The position numbers and the translations under genes were made by a program. This document shows positions 44,448 to 53,142 of a stretch of 64,000 nucleotides of DNA, one piece after another (the stretch's first letter is position 1; each line of letters starts with the position of its first letter). Source of the stretch: Phenylobacterium hankyongense. Its GTDB lineage: Bacteria > Pseudomonadota > Alphaproteobacteria > Caulobacterales > Caulobacteraceae. The notes under the pieces were generated by a model. It was not told the origin of the DNA. It saw only the letters and a program-made list of their open reading frames with translations, and searched no databases. Where the stretch lies: NCBI RefSeq assembly GCF_003254505.1, contig NZ_QFYP01000001.1, forward strand, positions 2,092,001 through 2,156,000. Direction: 5' to 3'.

Positions 44448-46076
44448 ATGATCCGCCTCGATAATGTTTCCAAGCAGAACGGCCACCAGATCCTGTTCAT
44501 CGATGCTTCGATGGGCGTCCAGAAGGGCGAAAAGGTCGGGCTTGTCGGCCCGAACGGCGCCGGCAAGACGACGCTGTTCCGCATGATCACCGGTCAGGAG
44601 CAACCCGACGACGGACTGGTCGCAATCGATCCCGGAATGACCGTCGGCTATTTCAGCCAGGACGTCGGCGAGATGTCAGGCCAGAGCGCGGTCGCCGCGG
44701 TAATGGATGGCGTCGGTCCCGTCAGCGCGCTGGCCGCCGAAATGTCCAGGCTCGAGGCGGCCATGGTCGATCCGGACCATGCCGACGAACTGGACGCCAT
44801 CATCGAACGCTATGGCGAGGTGCAGGGCCGGTTCGAGGAGCTGGACGGCTATGCGCTGGAAGCGCGGGCGCGCGAGGTGCTGGCGGGCTTAAGCTTCAGC
44901 CAGGAACGCATGGATGAAGACGTCGGTCTGCTGTCCGGGGGCTGGAAGATGCGCGTGGCGCTGGCCCGCATCCTGCTGATGCGGCCCGACGGCATGCTGC
45001 TCGACGAACCCAGCAACCACCTCGATCTGGAAAGCCTGATCTGGCTCGAGGCCTTCCTCAAGGACTACCCGGGCGCCCTGTTGATGACCTCGCACGACCG
45101 CGCCTTCATGAACCGCATCATCGGCAAGGTGGTGGAGATCGACGCCGGCGCGCTCATCACCTATTCGGGCGATCTCGATTTCTACGACCAGCAGCGCGCG
45201 CTCAGCGAGCAGCAACGCCAGGCGCAATACGAGCGCCAGCAGGCCATGCTGGCCAAGGAGATCAAGTTCATCGAGCGGTTCAAGGCGCGCGCCTCGCACG
45301 CCGCCCAGGTCCAGAGCCGGGTGAAGAAGCTCGACAAGATCGAACGGGTCGAGCCGCCGCGCCGTCGCCAGTCGGTCCAGTTCGAATTCAAGAGCCCGCC
45401 TCGGTCGGGTGACGACGTGATCAGCCTACGCAATGTCCACAAGCGCTACGGCGCTCAGCCAATCTATGAGGGCCTCGATTTCCTGGTGCGCCGCAAGGAA
45501 CGCTGGTGCGTGCTTGGCGCCAACGGCGCCGGCAAATCGACGCTGTTGAAACTGGTGGCTGGCGCCACTCCGCCCGATGAGGGTGCGGTCAGCATCGGGA
45601 GCAGCGTCAAGATGGGCTACTTCGCCCAGCACTCCATGGACCTGCTGGACGGCGAAGAGACGATCTTCGAGTCGTTGGACAGCTCGTTCCCGCAGGCCGG
45701 GCAGGGCGCGCTGCGCACCCTGGCCGGGTGCTTCGGCTTCTCTGGCGACGATGTCGAAAAGCCCTGCCGCGTGTTGTCCGGCGGCGAGAAGGCGCGCCTG
45801 GTCATGGCCAGGATGTTGTTCGATCCCCCCAACCTGCTGGTGCTCGACGAGCCGACCAACCACCTCGACATGACGACCAAGGAGATGCTGGTCGCGGCCC
45901 TGGCGAACTTCGAGGGCACCATGCTCTTCGTCTCGCATGACCGCCATTTCCTGGCGTCCCTTTCGAACCGCGTGCTGGAGCTGACGCCCGAGGGAGTCCA
46001 TCAGTACGGCGGGGGTTATACGGAATATGTCACCCGCACGGGCCAGGAAGCGCCGGGGCTGCACCCGGGAGGGTAG
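44448..46076 (+). CDS. ABC-F family ATP-binding protein
   Basis: Ribosome-associated ABC-F protein of 542 residues with two ATPase domains and no membrane part. The first has Walker A GPNGAGKTT, signature LLSGGWKMR and Walker B MLLDEPSNHLD; the second has GANGAGKST, LSGGEKAR and LVLDEPTNHLD. The linker between them (about 240-310) is charged and helical (QQRQAQYERQQAMLAKE). It resembles YheS/Uup-type members, which act on stalled ribosomes; a resistance role is less likely without antibiotic genes nearby. Confidence 0.92.
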   Translation: MIRLDNVSKQNGHQILFIDASMGVQKGEKVGLVGPNGAGKTTLFRMITGQEQPDDGLVAIDPGMTVGYFSQDVGEMSGQSAVAAVMDGVGPVSALAAEMSRLEAAMVDPDHADELDAIIERYGEVQGRFEELDGYALEARAREVLAGLSFSQERMDEDVGLLSGGWKMRVALARILLMRPDGMLLDEPSNHLDLESLIWLEAFLKDYPGALLMTSHDRAFMNRIIGKVVEIDAGALITYSGDLDFYDQQRALSEQQRQAQYERQQAMLAKEIKFIERFKARASHAAQVQSRVKKLDKIERVEPPRRRQSVQFEFKSPPRSGDDVISLRNVHKRYGAQPIYEGLDFLVRRKERWCVLGANGAGKSTLLKLVAGATPPDEGAVSIGSSVKMGYFAQHSMDLLDGEETIFESLDSSFPQAGQGALRTLAGCFGFSGDDVEKPCRVLSGGEKARLVMARMLFDPPNLLVLDEPTNHLDMTTKEMLVAALANFEGTMLFVSHDRHFLASLSNRVLELTPEGVHQYGGGYTEYVTRTGQEAPGLHPGG

Positions 46077-46328
46077 CGGCGTTGGCTCCTGAGGCCAGCG
46101 CGGGAGCGGGCTACGGCCGCCCTTCATTCCCGGCGGGTGCTACGGTCCTTCCCGGGATAGAGAAGCTTGGCCGGCGCCCCGATCGAAGGAGCGAGAAGGA
46201 ACGGGGTAGGCGTCCCGGGCGTGGGGCGGATCCACGACAGAGCCGGCCGGAAACTCGGGGCAGCCGTTCCAAGATCATGTTCGGAAGGCCTCTGAAGCCT
46301 GAAGCTCCTCCACGAGGAAGTTGTCGTT

Positions 46329-47435
46329 TCAGCGGAAGCGGATCGGCAGCGAGACCTGCAGGGCGTAGTCGGGCGCGTCGCGGGTCAGGCCGACGCCGAG
46401 GGTCACGTCCAGCAGGGCCCCCGACCCCAGCACCCGGTCCAGACCCAGCTGCAGGCTGGCGGCGGTGGTGTCGGACCCCGGCGCGCCGACCCCGTCGATC
46501 TGGGTCCTGGCGCGGAAGTCCTGCGCGAGGCCGAAGGTGAGCGAGGTGTCCGGATTGACGGCCAGCACCGCGCCCAGCGACAGGCCCATGGCGTCGCCCG
46601 GCTGCACGACACTGCCGGCCTCATGCGCCGCCAGGTCGTGGGCGTAGGACAGGGTGGCGAAGAACACCATCGGATCGCTGCTCTTCACCGCCGTGACCCG
46701 GGCGCCGAACTCCTCCACGCCCGAGCCGGCGGCGACCGATGACACCTGTGCGCTGAATGGATCGCGGCCGGTGGCGAACCGCCAGGAGAGGCCGCCGACC
46801 AGGTCCGGCCGCCACCCCGACTCGCGCAGGAACTGATGGCTGAGGGCCACCTCCACGTCGCCGAATCCCGAGGCTTCGTTGACGGCGTGCGTGCCGTCGC
46901 CGAGCGTCCTGGACTCGCGCAGGCCCGCGTAGGGGACCCGCACCTCCAGCTGGCTCGACCAGGGCAGGCCGAGGCGCAGCGCAGCCGAGGCGCGCAGCTG
47001 GTCTTCGCGCAGGCGCTGGTCGGCGACGGTGGGCACGCCTTCCGGCGTCTGGGCCAGCGCCAGGCCCTGCACCTCGCGGTTGCTGTAGGCGAGAGTGGGG
47101 ATGATCTCCGCCCGCCAGGGGGGCAGCACGAGGCCGCCGCGCTGGACCAGGGTTCGGGAGAGGGCCTGCAGTTCGGCGTCGTCGTCGACCGGCGTCGGCT
47201 TGGCGGACGCTGACGCGGCGGACGGTATCAGCGTCGGGGACGGCGCCGAGCCCTGGACGGCCGTTGGGGTGGCGGCGTGCTCCCGCTCGAGGGCGGCGAC
47301 CCGCTGCTCGAGGGCGGCGATCACCCGGTCCCGCGCCTTCAGGGCCTCGAGCAACTCGTCGCGCGCGAGCGGCTGGGCGCGGACGGGTGCGGCGACGAGG
47401 CAGCAGGCGGCCAGCGCCAGGACCCCGGGCCTCAC
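46329..47435 (-). CDS. Outer-membrane beta-barrel with N-terminal coiled coil (FapF-like?)
   Basis: Predicted outer-membrane protein of 368 residues. A signal peptide (1-20, cut after RAQ or VRA) is followed by a coiled coil at about 24-52 (LLEALKARDRVIAALEQ, then RVAALERE), a Pro/Ser linker, and about 270 residues of alternating strands ending in VSLPIRFR, the aromatic C-terminal barrel signal. It overlaps the C39-peptidase gene by 4 bases. A coiled-coil barrel paired with a C39 peptidase is the FapF/FapD pattern of functional-amyloid secretion; FapB/C-like subunits were not found here. Confidence 0.75.
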   Translation of the reverse strand: MRPGVLALAACCLVAAPVRAQPLARDELLEALKARDRVIAALEQRVAALEREHAATPTAVQGSAPSPTLIPSAASASAKPTPVDDDAELQALSRTLVQRGGLVLPPWRAEIIPTLAYSNREVQGLALAQTPEGVPTVADQRLREDQLRASAALRLGLPWSSQLEVRVPYAGLRESRTLGDGTHAVNEASGFGDVEVALSHQFLRESGWRPDLVGGLSWRFATGRDPFSAQVSSVAAGSGVEEFGARVTAVKSSDPMVFFATLSYAHDLAAHEAGSVVQPGDAMGLSLGAVLAVNPDTSLTFGLAQDFRARTQIDGVGAPGSDTTAASLQLGLDRVLGSGALLDVTLGVGLTRDAPDYALQVSLPIRFR

Positions 47436-48151
47436 GACGGGCCTCCGACCGTCCGTAGCGCGGCGTCGGCGGCGCGCAGCGCCGGGCCCGAAGGCGCCAG
47501 GAACAGCTCGGGCGGCGCGCCCATGCGGTTCGGCGGATGCGGATCGTCAGGCGGCGCCACCACGAAGCCGATACGGCTGGTCCAGACGCGCATGAAGCCC
47601 TCCACGCTCATGGTGCGGTTGCCGAAGGCGGGATCGCCCAGCAGCAGCCGGTCGCCGCGGCGGCCGCGCACCACTACGAAATGGCCGAAGCCGCGCACCC
47701 GGATCGGCGCCACCGCCGGGGCCATGGCCAGCAGCTCGTCCAGGCTGAGGTCGGCATAGCCCGCGGCGGCGAATCCGCGGCTGGCGGCGAACCGCTTGAG
47801 GTCCAGGAGCGAGAAGCCCAGCCGGGCGCGTACGAGCCGGACGTCCCCCGTCCGCAGCATGCCCAGCGCCGCCTGCCGCTCGCTGACCGGATCGCCGAGC
47901 TGGTAGGTCATCAGGGTGGCGATGGCCGCGGCGCCGCAGGACAGGTCCCAGTGCTGGCGCACCAGCCGGTCGTCGCGCAGCTCCAGCAGGCTGCGCACCG
48001 GCTTGGCGTCCGGGCGCGAGCCCGTGTCCGGGCGGGGTTCCGCGCTGGGGGCGATGGGCGCGGCCCCGCCCGGTGGCGCGGCGCCGAACGCCAGCAGCGC
48101 CGCCGCGCCGGCCCAGGCCAGGCTGCCAGCGCCTGAGATGGGCCTGGGCAT
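47432..48151 (-). CDS. C39-family cysteine peptidase, exported (FapD-like?)
   Basis: Papain-like peptidase of 239 residues with an N-terminal signal or membrane segment (10-30). The catalytic set is Gln66 and Cys72 in RQHWDLSCGAAA, His157 in GFGHFVVV and Asp173 in GDPAFG. C39 domains usually cut double-Gly leaders in ABC exporters; stand-alone exported ones occur in Fap amyloid operons and other outer-membrane export loci. It overlaps the barrel gene (ATGA) and follows the TIGR03118 gene by 10 bases. Confidence 0.9.
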   Translation of the reverse strand: MPRPISGAGSLAWAGAAALLAFGAAPPGGAAPIAPSAEPRPDTGSRPDAKPVRSLLELRDDRLVRQHWDLSCGAAAIATLMTYQLGDPVSERQAALGMLRTGDVRLVRARLGFSLLDLKRFAASRGFAAAGYADLSLDELLAMAPAVAPIRVRGFGHFVVVRGRRGDRLLLGDPAFGNRTMSVEGFMRVWTSRIGFVVAPPDDPHPPNRMGAPPELFLAPSGPALRAADAALRTVGGPS

Positions 48152-48161
48152 CGCGGGAACC

Positions 48162-49283
48162 TCAGTGCGGCCCCTTCATCACCATGCTCGCCATCTCGTC
48201 GTGGCCCCAGGTGCGCACCTGCGGGCCGATCGAGCCCAGCAGCCCCTGGGTCTCTTCGGCGGGACCGGCCGAGAAGGTGATCGTGCCGTTCGGGCCGGTG
48301 CGCAGCGCCCACAGGCCCTCGATCGAGACCTTGCGGCGGTCCTCGTCCCGCAGGGCGCCGATGAACGCGCCGGTCGTCCGGTCGTAGGCGTCGATCCGCC
48401 CGTCGCCGAAGTTGCCGACTAGCAGGGCGCCGGCGAACTTGCCGAAATTGGCCGGTGCGATGGCCAGGCCCCAGGGGGCGTTCAGCCGGCCGTGCTCGAT
48501 CAGTCGGCGCAGGAGATGGCCGTCGGTGTCGAACACGTCCACGAACCCGAGCCCACGTCCGACGGTCTCGTCGGCGGCGCCCGGTTCCTTCTTCGCAAAG
48601 GCGACGTACAGAAGGCCGCTCAGGTTCTGGACATTGAAGGGCACGTAGCCGTCCGGCAGCTTCGGGTCGGTGAAGCTGCGGATCTTGTTGAAGCTGGTGT
48701 CGTAGACGCTGACGACGCCGTTGCCGAAGTCGGCGGCGAACAGGCGCGCCGAAGTCTCGTCCAGCCCCAGCGTCAGGCCCTTGAAGATCGAGCCGCTGGC
48801 CGACTGGTCAACCGCCACGACGGTGTGGGTCGGGTCGACCGTGGGGTTCCAGCCCTGGATCTGGCCGGACTCGGTCGCGAAGGCGAACACCGTCTGTCCG
48901 GTCTTGCCGGCGCTGGTGATGTTGAACGCGTTGGTCAGGCCCACATAGGTGGTGCCGGTCGGGCCGCCGGGGACGGCGACCTCCAGCGCCAGCTTTCCGA
49001 AGGTGTCCTTGTTGTACACGGTCGAGGAGTCGGTGTGGTTGTTGGCGACCCACAGCGGCCCGCCAGGGCCCTGCGACAGGCCCCAAGGATTGACCAGTAG
49101 CGGATCGGTGACCGGGGCCACGCCGCTCCGGTCCGCCACCTGGTTGGTGATCGTGAACCGGATACCGGCGGCGACCGCGCCGAGCTGGGCGTCCGAGAGC
49201 TGGACGGGGGCGCTCAGCGCCGGCGACGCGAGCATGCCCGCTGCCAGGGCGATCGCGGCAGCGCTTGTCTTGAGATGCAACAT
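48162..49283 (-). CDS. TIGR03118 family exported propeller-like protein
   Basis: Secreted protein of 373 residues. The signal peptide ends near ALSA (about 25). The mature N-terminus has LSDAQLGAVAAG, then the TIGR03118 core: DPLLVNPWGLSQGPGGPLWVANNHT (cited as about 59-83), VFAFATESGQIQGW, LYVAFAKK and LNAPWGLAIAP. Strand-rich repeats imply a beta-propeller. GGAGGG precedes the ATG. It is next to a C39 peptidase; whether the leader-like LSDAQL...AAG element is cut is unknown. Confidence 0.85.
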   Translation of the reverse strand: MLHLKTSAAAIALAAGMLASPALSAPVQLSDAQLGAVAAGIRFTITNQVADRSGVAPVTDPLLVNPWGLSQGPGGPLWVANNHTDSSTVYNKDTFGKLALEVAVPGGPTGTTYVGLTNAFNITSAGKTGQTVFAFATESGQIQGWNPTVDPTHTVVAVDQSASGSIFKGLTLGLDETSARLFAADFGNGVVSVYDTSFNKIRSFTDPKLPDGYVPFNVQNLSGLLYVAFAKKEPGAADETVGRGLGFVDVFDTDGHLLRRLIEHGRLNAPWGLAIAPANFGKFAGALLVGNFGDGRIDAYDRTTGAFIGALRDEDRRKVSIEGLWALRTGPNGTITFSAGPAEETQGLLGSIGPQVRTWGHDEMASMVMKGPH

Positions 49284-49421
49284 CGTTCCCTCCACGGCCT
49301 GGCCGGGCGGTGACCCGGGCGCCTACCGGTGAATGACCCGGCGCAGGGCGCACGTTCAAAGCGAGTGGGAATTTTTTAAGAGCGCCGGGAGTTGCTCCGA
49401 CACTGTCGTCGGGCGCGGCGG

Positions 49422-50180
49422 TCAGAAGGCCTTGCTGACCCCGACCACGAGGGCGCTGCGCCTTCGCGCGTGGCCCGCCTCGGACTCCGAATCCGGCCGG
49501 GCGCCCGTCCAGGCCAGCTGCACGTCAAACCCGCGGACGGCGGCGGCGATCGCCAGGCGCCAGTCGTACTGAAGGTCCTTGTCGTCTCGCCGGCCTCCGG
49601 TCGGCGCCAGCAGGCCGAGGTGTCCGCTGAGGCGCAGGTCGTTCGCGGTCCGGATGGTTCCGTCGACCTCGGAATAGAGCGTCCCGTAGGGCTGGCCGAA
49701 GTAGTTGGGCGAATAGTGCAGGTGGTAGGCCAGGCGCCGGCCGACCAGGCCGACGTAGGCTTCCTGGTAGGCGATGGACGGCAGGCGCTCGTCGTATCGC
49801 GCGTAGTCGCTGTTCGTGAGGCCGGCGTCGATCGCCCAGGGCCCGCGCGTTCGCCGGACGTAGCCGACGTACTCCTGCAGTTCGAGCAGTTGCGGACCCG
49901 CATGGGCGCCCGCGACCGTGGCGGAGGCGCCCATGTAGAGACCGCTGGGGTCATCGCGCGACAGGTCCAGGCTGAGGGTCGGCCGCCCGTTGCTTAGGGA
50001 GACGCCGCGGAACCGGTAGTCCGACGCGGCGGACAGGCTGGCGCCGACCTGTGCGGCGGCAGGCGCAGCGAGGCTCAGCGTCAGCAGCGACAGGACGAGG
50101 GTGGGTGCGACGCGGCGGCGGGCGATCGCCTCAGCGCGACCGCGGCGCCAGGACCCTGACGGCGGCCTGTCGAACGCCAC
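49422..50180 (-). CDS. TorF-family putative porin
   Basis: Outer-membrane beta-barrel of about 220 mature residues. A hydrophobic signal (LVLSLLTLSLAAPAAAQ) is followed by ASDYRFRGVSLSNGRPTLSL, the hallmark of TIGR02001/TorF porins, and a C-terminal GVSKAF. The reading frame has no ATG near the signal; the GTG at 50180 used here lies 50 bases inside the upstream protease gene, which would mean overlapping, coupled translation. Substrate unknown. Confidence 0.8.
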   Translation of the reverse strand: MAFDRPPSGSWRRGRAEAIARRRVAPTLVLSLLTLSLAAPAAAQVGASLSAASDYRFRGVSLSNGRPTLSLDLSRDDPSGLYMGASATVAGAHAGPQLLELQEYVGYVRRTRGPWAIDAGLTNSDYARYDERLPSIAYQEAYVGLVGRRLAYHLHYSPNYFGQPYGTLYSEVDGTIRTANDLRLSGHLGLLAPTGGRRDDKDLQYDWRLAIAAAVRGFDVQLAWTGARPDSESEAGHARRRSALVVGVSKAF

Positions 50181-51399
50181 CGCAGGTCGTGGCGGCGTTG
50201 GTGAGCGTCGCACAGGCGTCGATGGCGCCGCCGCCGGCCTGGGTCGAGACGAGCGAGAGCGCGCCGGTCCGGCTCTTTCGACGTTCGCGTAACAGGGCGA
50301 AGAGCCCGCTGACGTGCGCCGCTGCATACGAGCTGCCATTGACCAGAGACCAGCGTCCGCCTGGCTCGGTGGTGGGAATATCCTGCCCTGGCGCAACGTA
50401 GACGCCGGCCGGCGGGCGGGCCAGCGACTCCTCCTGGACGGCGACGACGCCGGGGTGCGAGGCGGGGAAGCCGCCGCGGGGGAGGGTGCGATCGAAGGCG
50501 CCGACCACAATGGCGCCGCGTCCGATGGCCACGTCGACCAGCCGCCCGAGCAGCGGGTCGGACGGGCCGCTGAGGCTGAGATTGATCACCTGCGCCTGCT
50601 GGTCGATGGCGAAGTGCAGCGCCTTGGCGAGGCTGAGGCTGTTGCAGACGGTGTCCGGGCGCGCCGCCGAGCGGACTTGCCAGCAGGCCCGTAGCGCCAT
50701 CAGCCGGGCGCCGGGCGCGACGCCGGCGATGCCGAGGCCGTTGTCGGCCTTCGCGCCGATGACCCCGGCCACCGCCGTCCCATGTTCTTCCGCCTCGTCC
50801 TGGCCGTTGGCGACGAAATCCTCGCGGATCGCGACCTGGCCGGCGAGATCAGGGTGGCGGCTCTCCACCGTGCTGTCGATGACGGCCACCGACACGTTCC
50901 GGCCGGTCGCCACCTGGTGCAGGTCGGCCAGGCGCCACGCCGTCGCGGCCGGCTGTGCGCGAAACAGCGGGTCATTGTGCGTCGCCGCGCCGCCCTGAGC
51001 GTGGAACACCTGCATGGGTTCGGACCAGGCGATCCCGGGCTCCCGGGAAAGGCGCGCGGCGACGGCCTCGGCGGATTGCCCCTTCGGCACGCCCATTACG
51101 TAGCAGTCCAGCCCCACCAGCGGCATTGGCCAGCCGCTGACCAGGACCAGCCCGTGGTCACGGGCGATGCGGGCCGCCTGCCGCCGCCGGGCGCTGCGCG
51201 CCAGGTCGTCGCCATAGCCGGCGCCGTAAGCGGAATGTGGCCGGTAGTGCTCCGGCGCGAGCTGAAGCAGCACCAGGACCTGCTGCGGCGCGTCGGCCGG
51301 CGGGCGCGCTTGCGGCCAGGCAGCGCCCGCCCATAGCCAGCCAGCGGCCGCCACGCAGAGGCTGGCGAGCGCCTTGGGGCTGCGGCGCGCGCGGGTCAT
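50131..51399 (-). CDS. Subtilisin-like serine protease (S8)
   Basis: Exported subtilase of 422 residues: signal peptide 1-30, an N-terminal prodomain-like part (36-130), then Asp175 in VAVIDSTVESRHPDL, His206 in EEHGTAVAGVIGA and Ser357 in NGSSYAAAHVSG. The oxyanion-hole Asn that normally lies in AAGN is replaced by AFD (about 301-303), which may lower activity. It overlaps the anti-sigma gene by 4 bases, so sigma, anti-sigma and protease form one operon. Confidence 0.9.
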   Translation of the reverse strand: MTRARRSPKALASLCVAAAGWLWAGAAWPQARPPADAPQQVLVLLQLAPEHYRPHSAYGAGYGDDLARSARRRQAARIARDHGLVLVSGWPMPLVGLDCYVMGVPKGQSAEAVAARLSREPGIAWSEPMQVFHAQGGAATHNDPLFRAQPAATAWRLADLHQVATGRNVSVAVIDSTVESRHPDLAGQVAIREDFVANGQDEAEEHGTAVAGVIGAKADNGLGIAGVAPGARLMALRACWQVRSAARPDTVCNSLSLAKALHFAIDQQAQVINLSLSGPSDPLLGRLVDVAIGRGAIVVGAFDRTLPRGGFPASHPGVVAVQEESLARPPAGVYVAPGQDIPTTEPGGRWSLVNGSSYAAAHVSGLFALLRERRKSRTGALSLVSTQAGGGAIDACATLTNAATTCGGVRQAAVRVLAPRSR

Positions 51400-52013
51400 G
51401 GCGGCGGGCTCGGGTCGATGGGTTCGGCGAACAGGACTTCGGAATCCTTTCGCAGCCGCGCGAGGGCGGCGGCGCGCGCCTGCGGCGGGACGCTGAGGAG
51501 GTAGGCGCCGGCGGCGGTCGGACCATCCGCCAGGCGCGCGCGACTGGAGATCAGCAGGCGGCGCAGGTCCGCCTCGGTCGTCTCCGGCCGGAAGGCGACG
51601 ATCACATTGCCGGACGGCGAGGTCCGCGCCGCGCCCAGCGTGTGATAGCGGGCGGGCTGGCTCGGCGGCAGCATGAGCCCCGCCGCCACGATCAAGGCGA
51701 CGGCGGCGTAGGCGAGGCGCCGCCCCACGCCGCGTGCGGGCGGATCGACATGGTCCGCGGCCCCACGGAAGCGACGCTGTGCGTCCAGGTCGGTGCGCAT
51801 CCGCGCCCAGCCCGGTTCCACACTCATCGGAAGCGCGGCCACCTCGGCGGCCAGCTGGCGCTCGAGGTCCAGTTCGGCCTGGCAAGCCGCGCAACGGCCA
51901 AGGTGGGCCTCCACCTCCCGTCGCTCGACCTCGTCCAGCTGTCCGGTGACGTACCAGGGCAGCAGCCGCAGCGTCTCCTGATGGCGGTCATGCAAGGGGA
52001 TGATGTGCGTCAT
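51396..52013 (-). CDS. Anti-sigma factor with zinc-finger N-terminus and propeptide-like C-terminus
   Basis: Single-pass protein of 205 residues. The ZAS zinc site is His37, Cys41, Cys44 (HLGRCAACQ), a TM helix lies at about 98-116, and the C-terminal periplasmic part (130-200) reads like a peptidase-inhibitor I9/propeptide fold (NVIVAFRPETTEADLRRLL, then SSRARLADGPTAAGAYLLSV, ending VLFAEPI). Since a subtilase is the next gene, that domain may dock with it. It should bind and hold the ECF sigma encoded just upstream. Confidence 0.82.
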   Translation of the reverse strand: MTHIIPLHDRHQETLRLLPWYVTGQLDEVERREVEAHLGRCAACQAELDLERQLAAEVAALPMSVEPGWARMRTDLDAQRRFRGAADHVDPPARGVGRRLAYAAVALIVAAGLMLPPSQPARYHTLGAARTSPSGNVIVAFRPETTEADLRRLLISSRARLADGPTAAGAYLLSVPPQARAAALARLRKDSEVLFAEPIDPSPPP

Positions 52014-52023
52014 GGCCTCGGCC

Positions 52024-52623
52024 TCACAGCCAGTCCGCCAGTCCGCCGGCGAGCCGACGCCTGAGGTGGCGTCTGGCGTGGAACATCCGGGTCTTCACCG
52101 TGTCCACCGGGCAGTCCATGATCTCGGCGATCTCCCGGTACCCGATCTCGTGGAAGTAGGTCAGGTCGACGACCGTGCGGTGATCCGGCGAGAGCTCGCC
52201 GATCGCCTTCAGCAGGATTTTCCGCACCTGTCGCTGACCCAGCTCGTCTTCGGGGCCGGCCTCCGCGCTGGCCCGGCTCTCGGCCCGTCCGTCGTCGACG
52301 GGATCGTCCTGGCGCTGGAGGGCCATCAGCGCCTTGCGGTAGGCGATGGCGAAGATCCAGGTCGAGAGCTTGCTGGCGCCATTGTAGCGTTCGGGCTGGT
52401 TCCAGACGACGAGCATGGTGTCGTTGAGCACCTCCTCTACCAGTTGCGGCCGACGGATCATGCTGGTCAGAAATCGGGTCAGTCGTGGGTGATAGTCCCG
52501 GTACAGGCATTCGAACGCGCGCAGGTCGCGCCGGCATACCCTCGCGATGAGCTCAGACGGGTCCTCGGCCGGCGCCGAAGCGTTGGCTTGGTGCAGACGA
52601 TCTGCGACGCCATGGCCAACCAA
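52024..52623 (-). CDS. ECF RNA polymerase sigma factor
   Basis: Group 4 sigma factor of 199 residues. Region 2 is seen in CLYRDYHPRLTRFL and VVWNQPERYNGASKLSTWIFAIAYRKA (cited as about 72-98), region 4 in LSPDHRTVVDLTYFHEIGYREIAEI and CPVDTVKTRMFHARR. A TTG start with AGGGGAGCC upstream is used. The anti-sigma gene begins 10 bases after it. Its regulon probably includes its own operon. Confidence 0.92.
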   Translation of the reverse strand: MVGHGVADRLHQANASAPAEDPSELIARVCRRDLRAFECLYRDYHPRLTRFLTSMIRRPQLVEEVLNDTMLVVWNQPERYNGASKLSTWIFAIAYRKALMALQRQDDPVDDGRAESRASAEAGPEDELGQRQVRKILLKAIGELSPDHRTVVDLTYFHEIGYREIAEIMDCPVDTVKTRMFHARRHLRRRLAGGLADWL

Positions 52624-52743
52624 GATCGGCTCCCCTGCGCTCGCGCGTTAATTCCGGCCGGCGGGGAAGAGGTTCAATGCAGGCGATCCCGTGGCCTGGC
52701 CGGGGCGGACGCAGCGTACAGGCCGGGGCCGGCTTGCGACCGG

Positions 52744-53142
52744 TCATTTGAGGGTCTCGAGGTAGGCGACCAGATCGTCCAGCTGGTTCGGGTCGCGCAG
52801 GCCCGGATAGGTCATCTTGACCCCCGGCAGGTAGGTGCGCGGCGCCGGCAGGTAGGCGTGTAGCTTGTCCGGCGTCCAGGCGAACCCCGCGGTCTTCATC
52901 GCCGACGAATAGCTGAAGTCGGCGACCGAGCCCGCCTTGCGGCCGACCACCCCGAACAACGGCGGACCGACCACCACGCCGCCGTTGCGGGCGTTCGAAT
53001 GGCAGACGCTGCACTGCGCGGCGAACACGCTGCGCCCACGCGCCGGGTCGGGGCCAGCCGCCGTCGACGCCTTGGTGGCGCAGGGCGCGGCGACCACGCC
53101 TGCGACGCTGGCCGCCGCGACGGCCATCAGAAGGCGAACCAT
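52744..53142 (-). CDS. Class I cytochrome c (c2-like)
   Basis: Periplasmic haem protein of 132 residues: signal peptide about 1-28, haem site CSVCH (44-48), conserved GPPLFGVVGRKAG, FSYSSAMKTAGFAW, and Met110 in PGVKM as sixth ligand. The pattern is that of cytochrome c2/c550-type electron carriers. Its start overlaps the end of the outer-membrane haem protein gene by 16 bases, so the two probably work together. Confidence 0.92.
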   Translation of the reverse strand: MVRLLMAVAAASVAGVVAAPCATKASTAAGPDPARGRSVFAAQCSVCHSNARNGGVVVGPPLFGVVGRKAGSVADFSYSSAMKTAGFAWTPDKLHAYLPAPRTYLPGVKMTYPGLRDPNQLDDLVAYLETLK

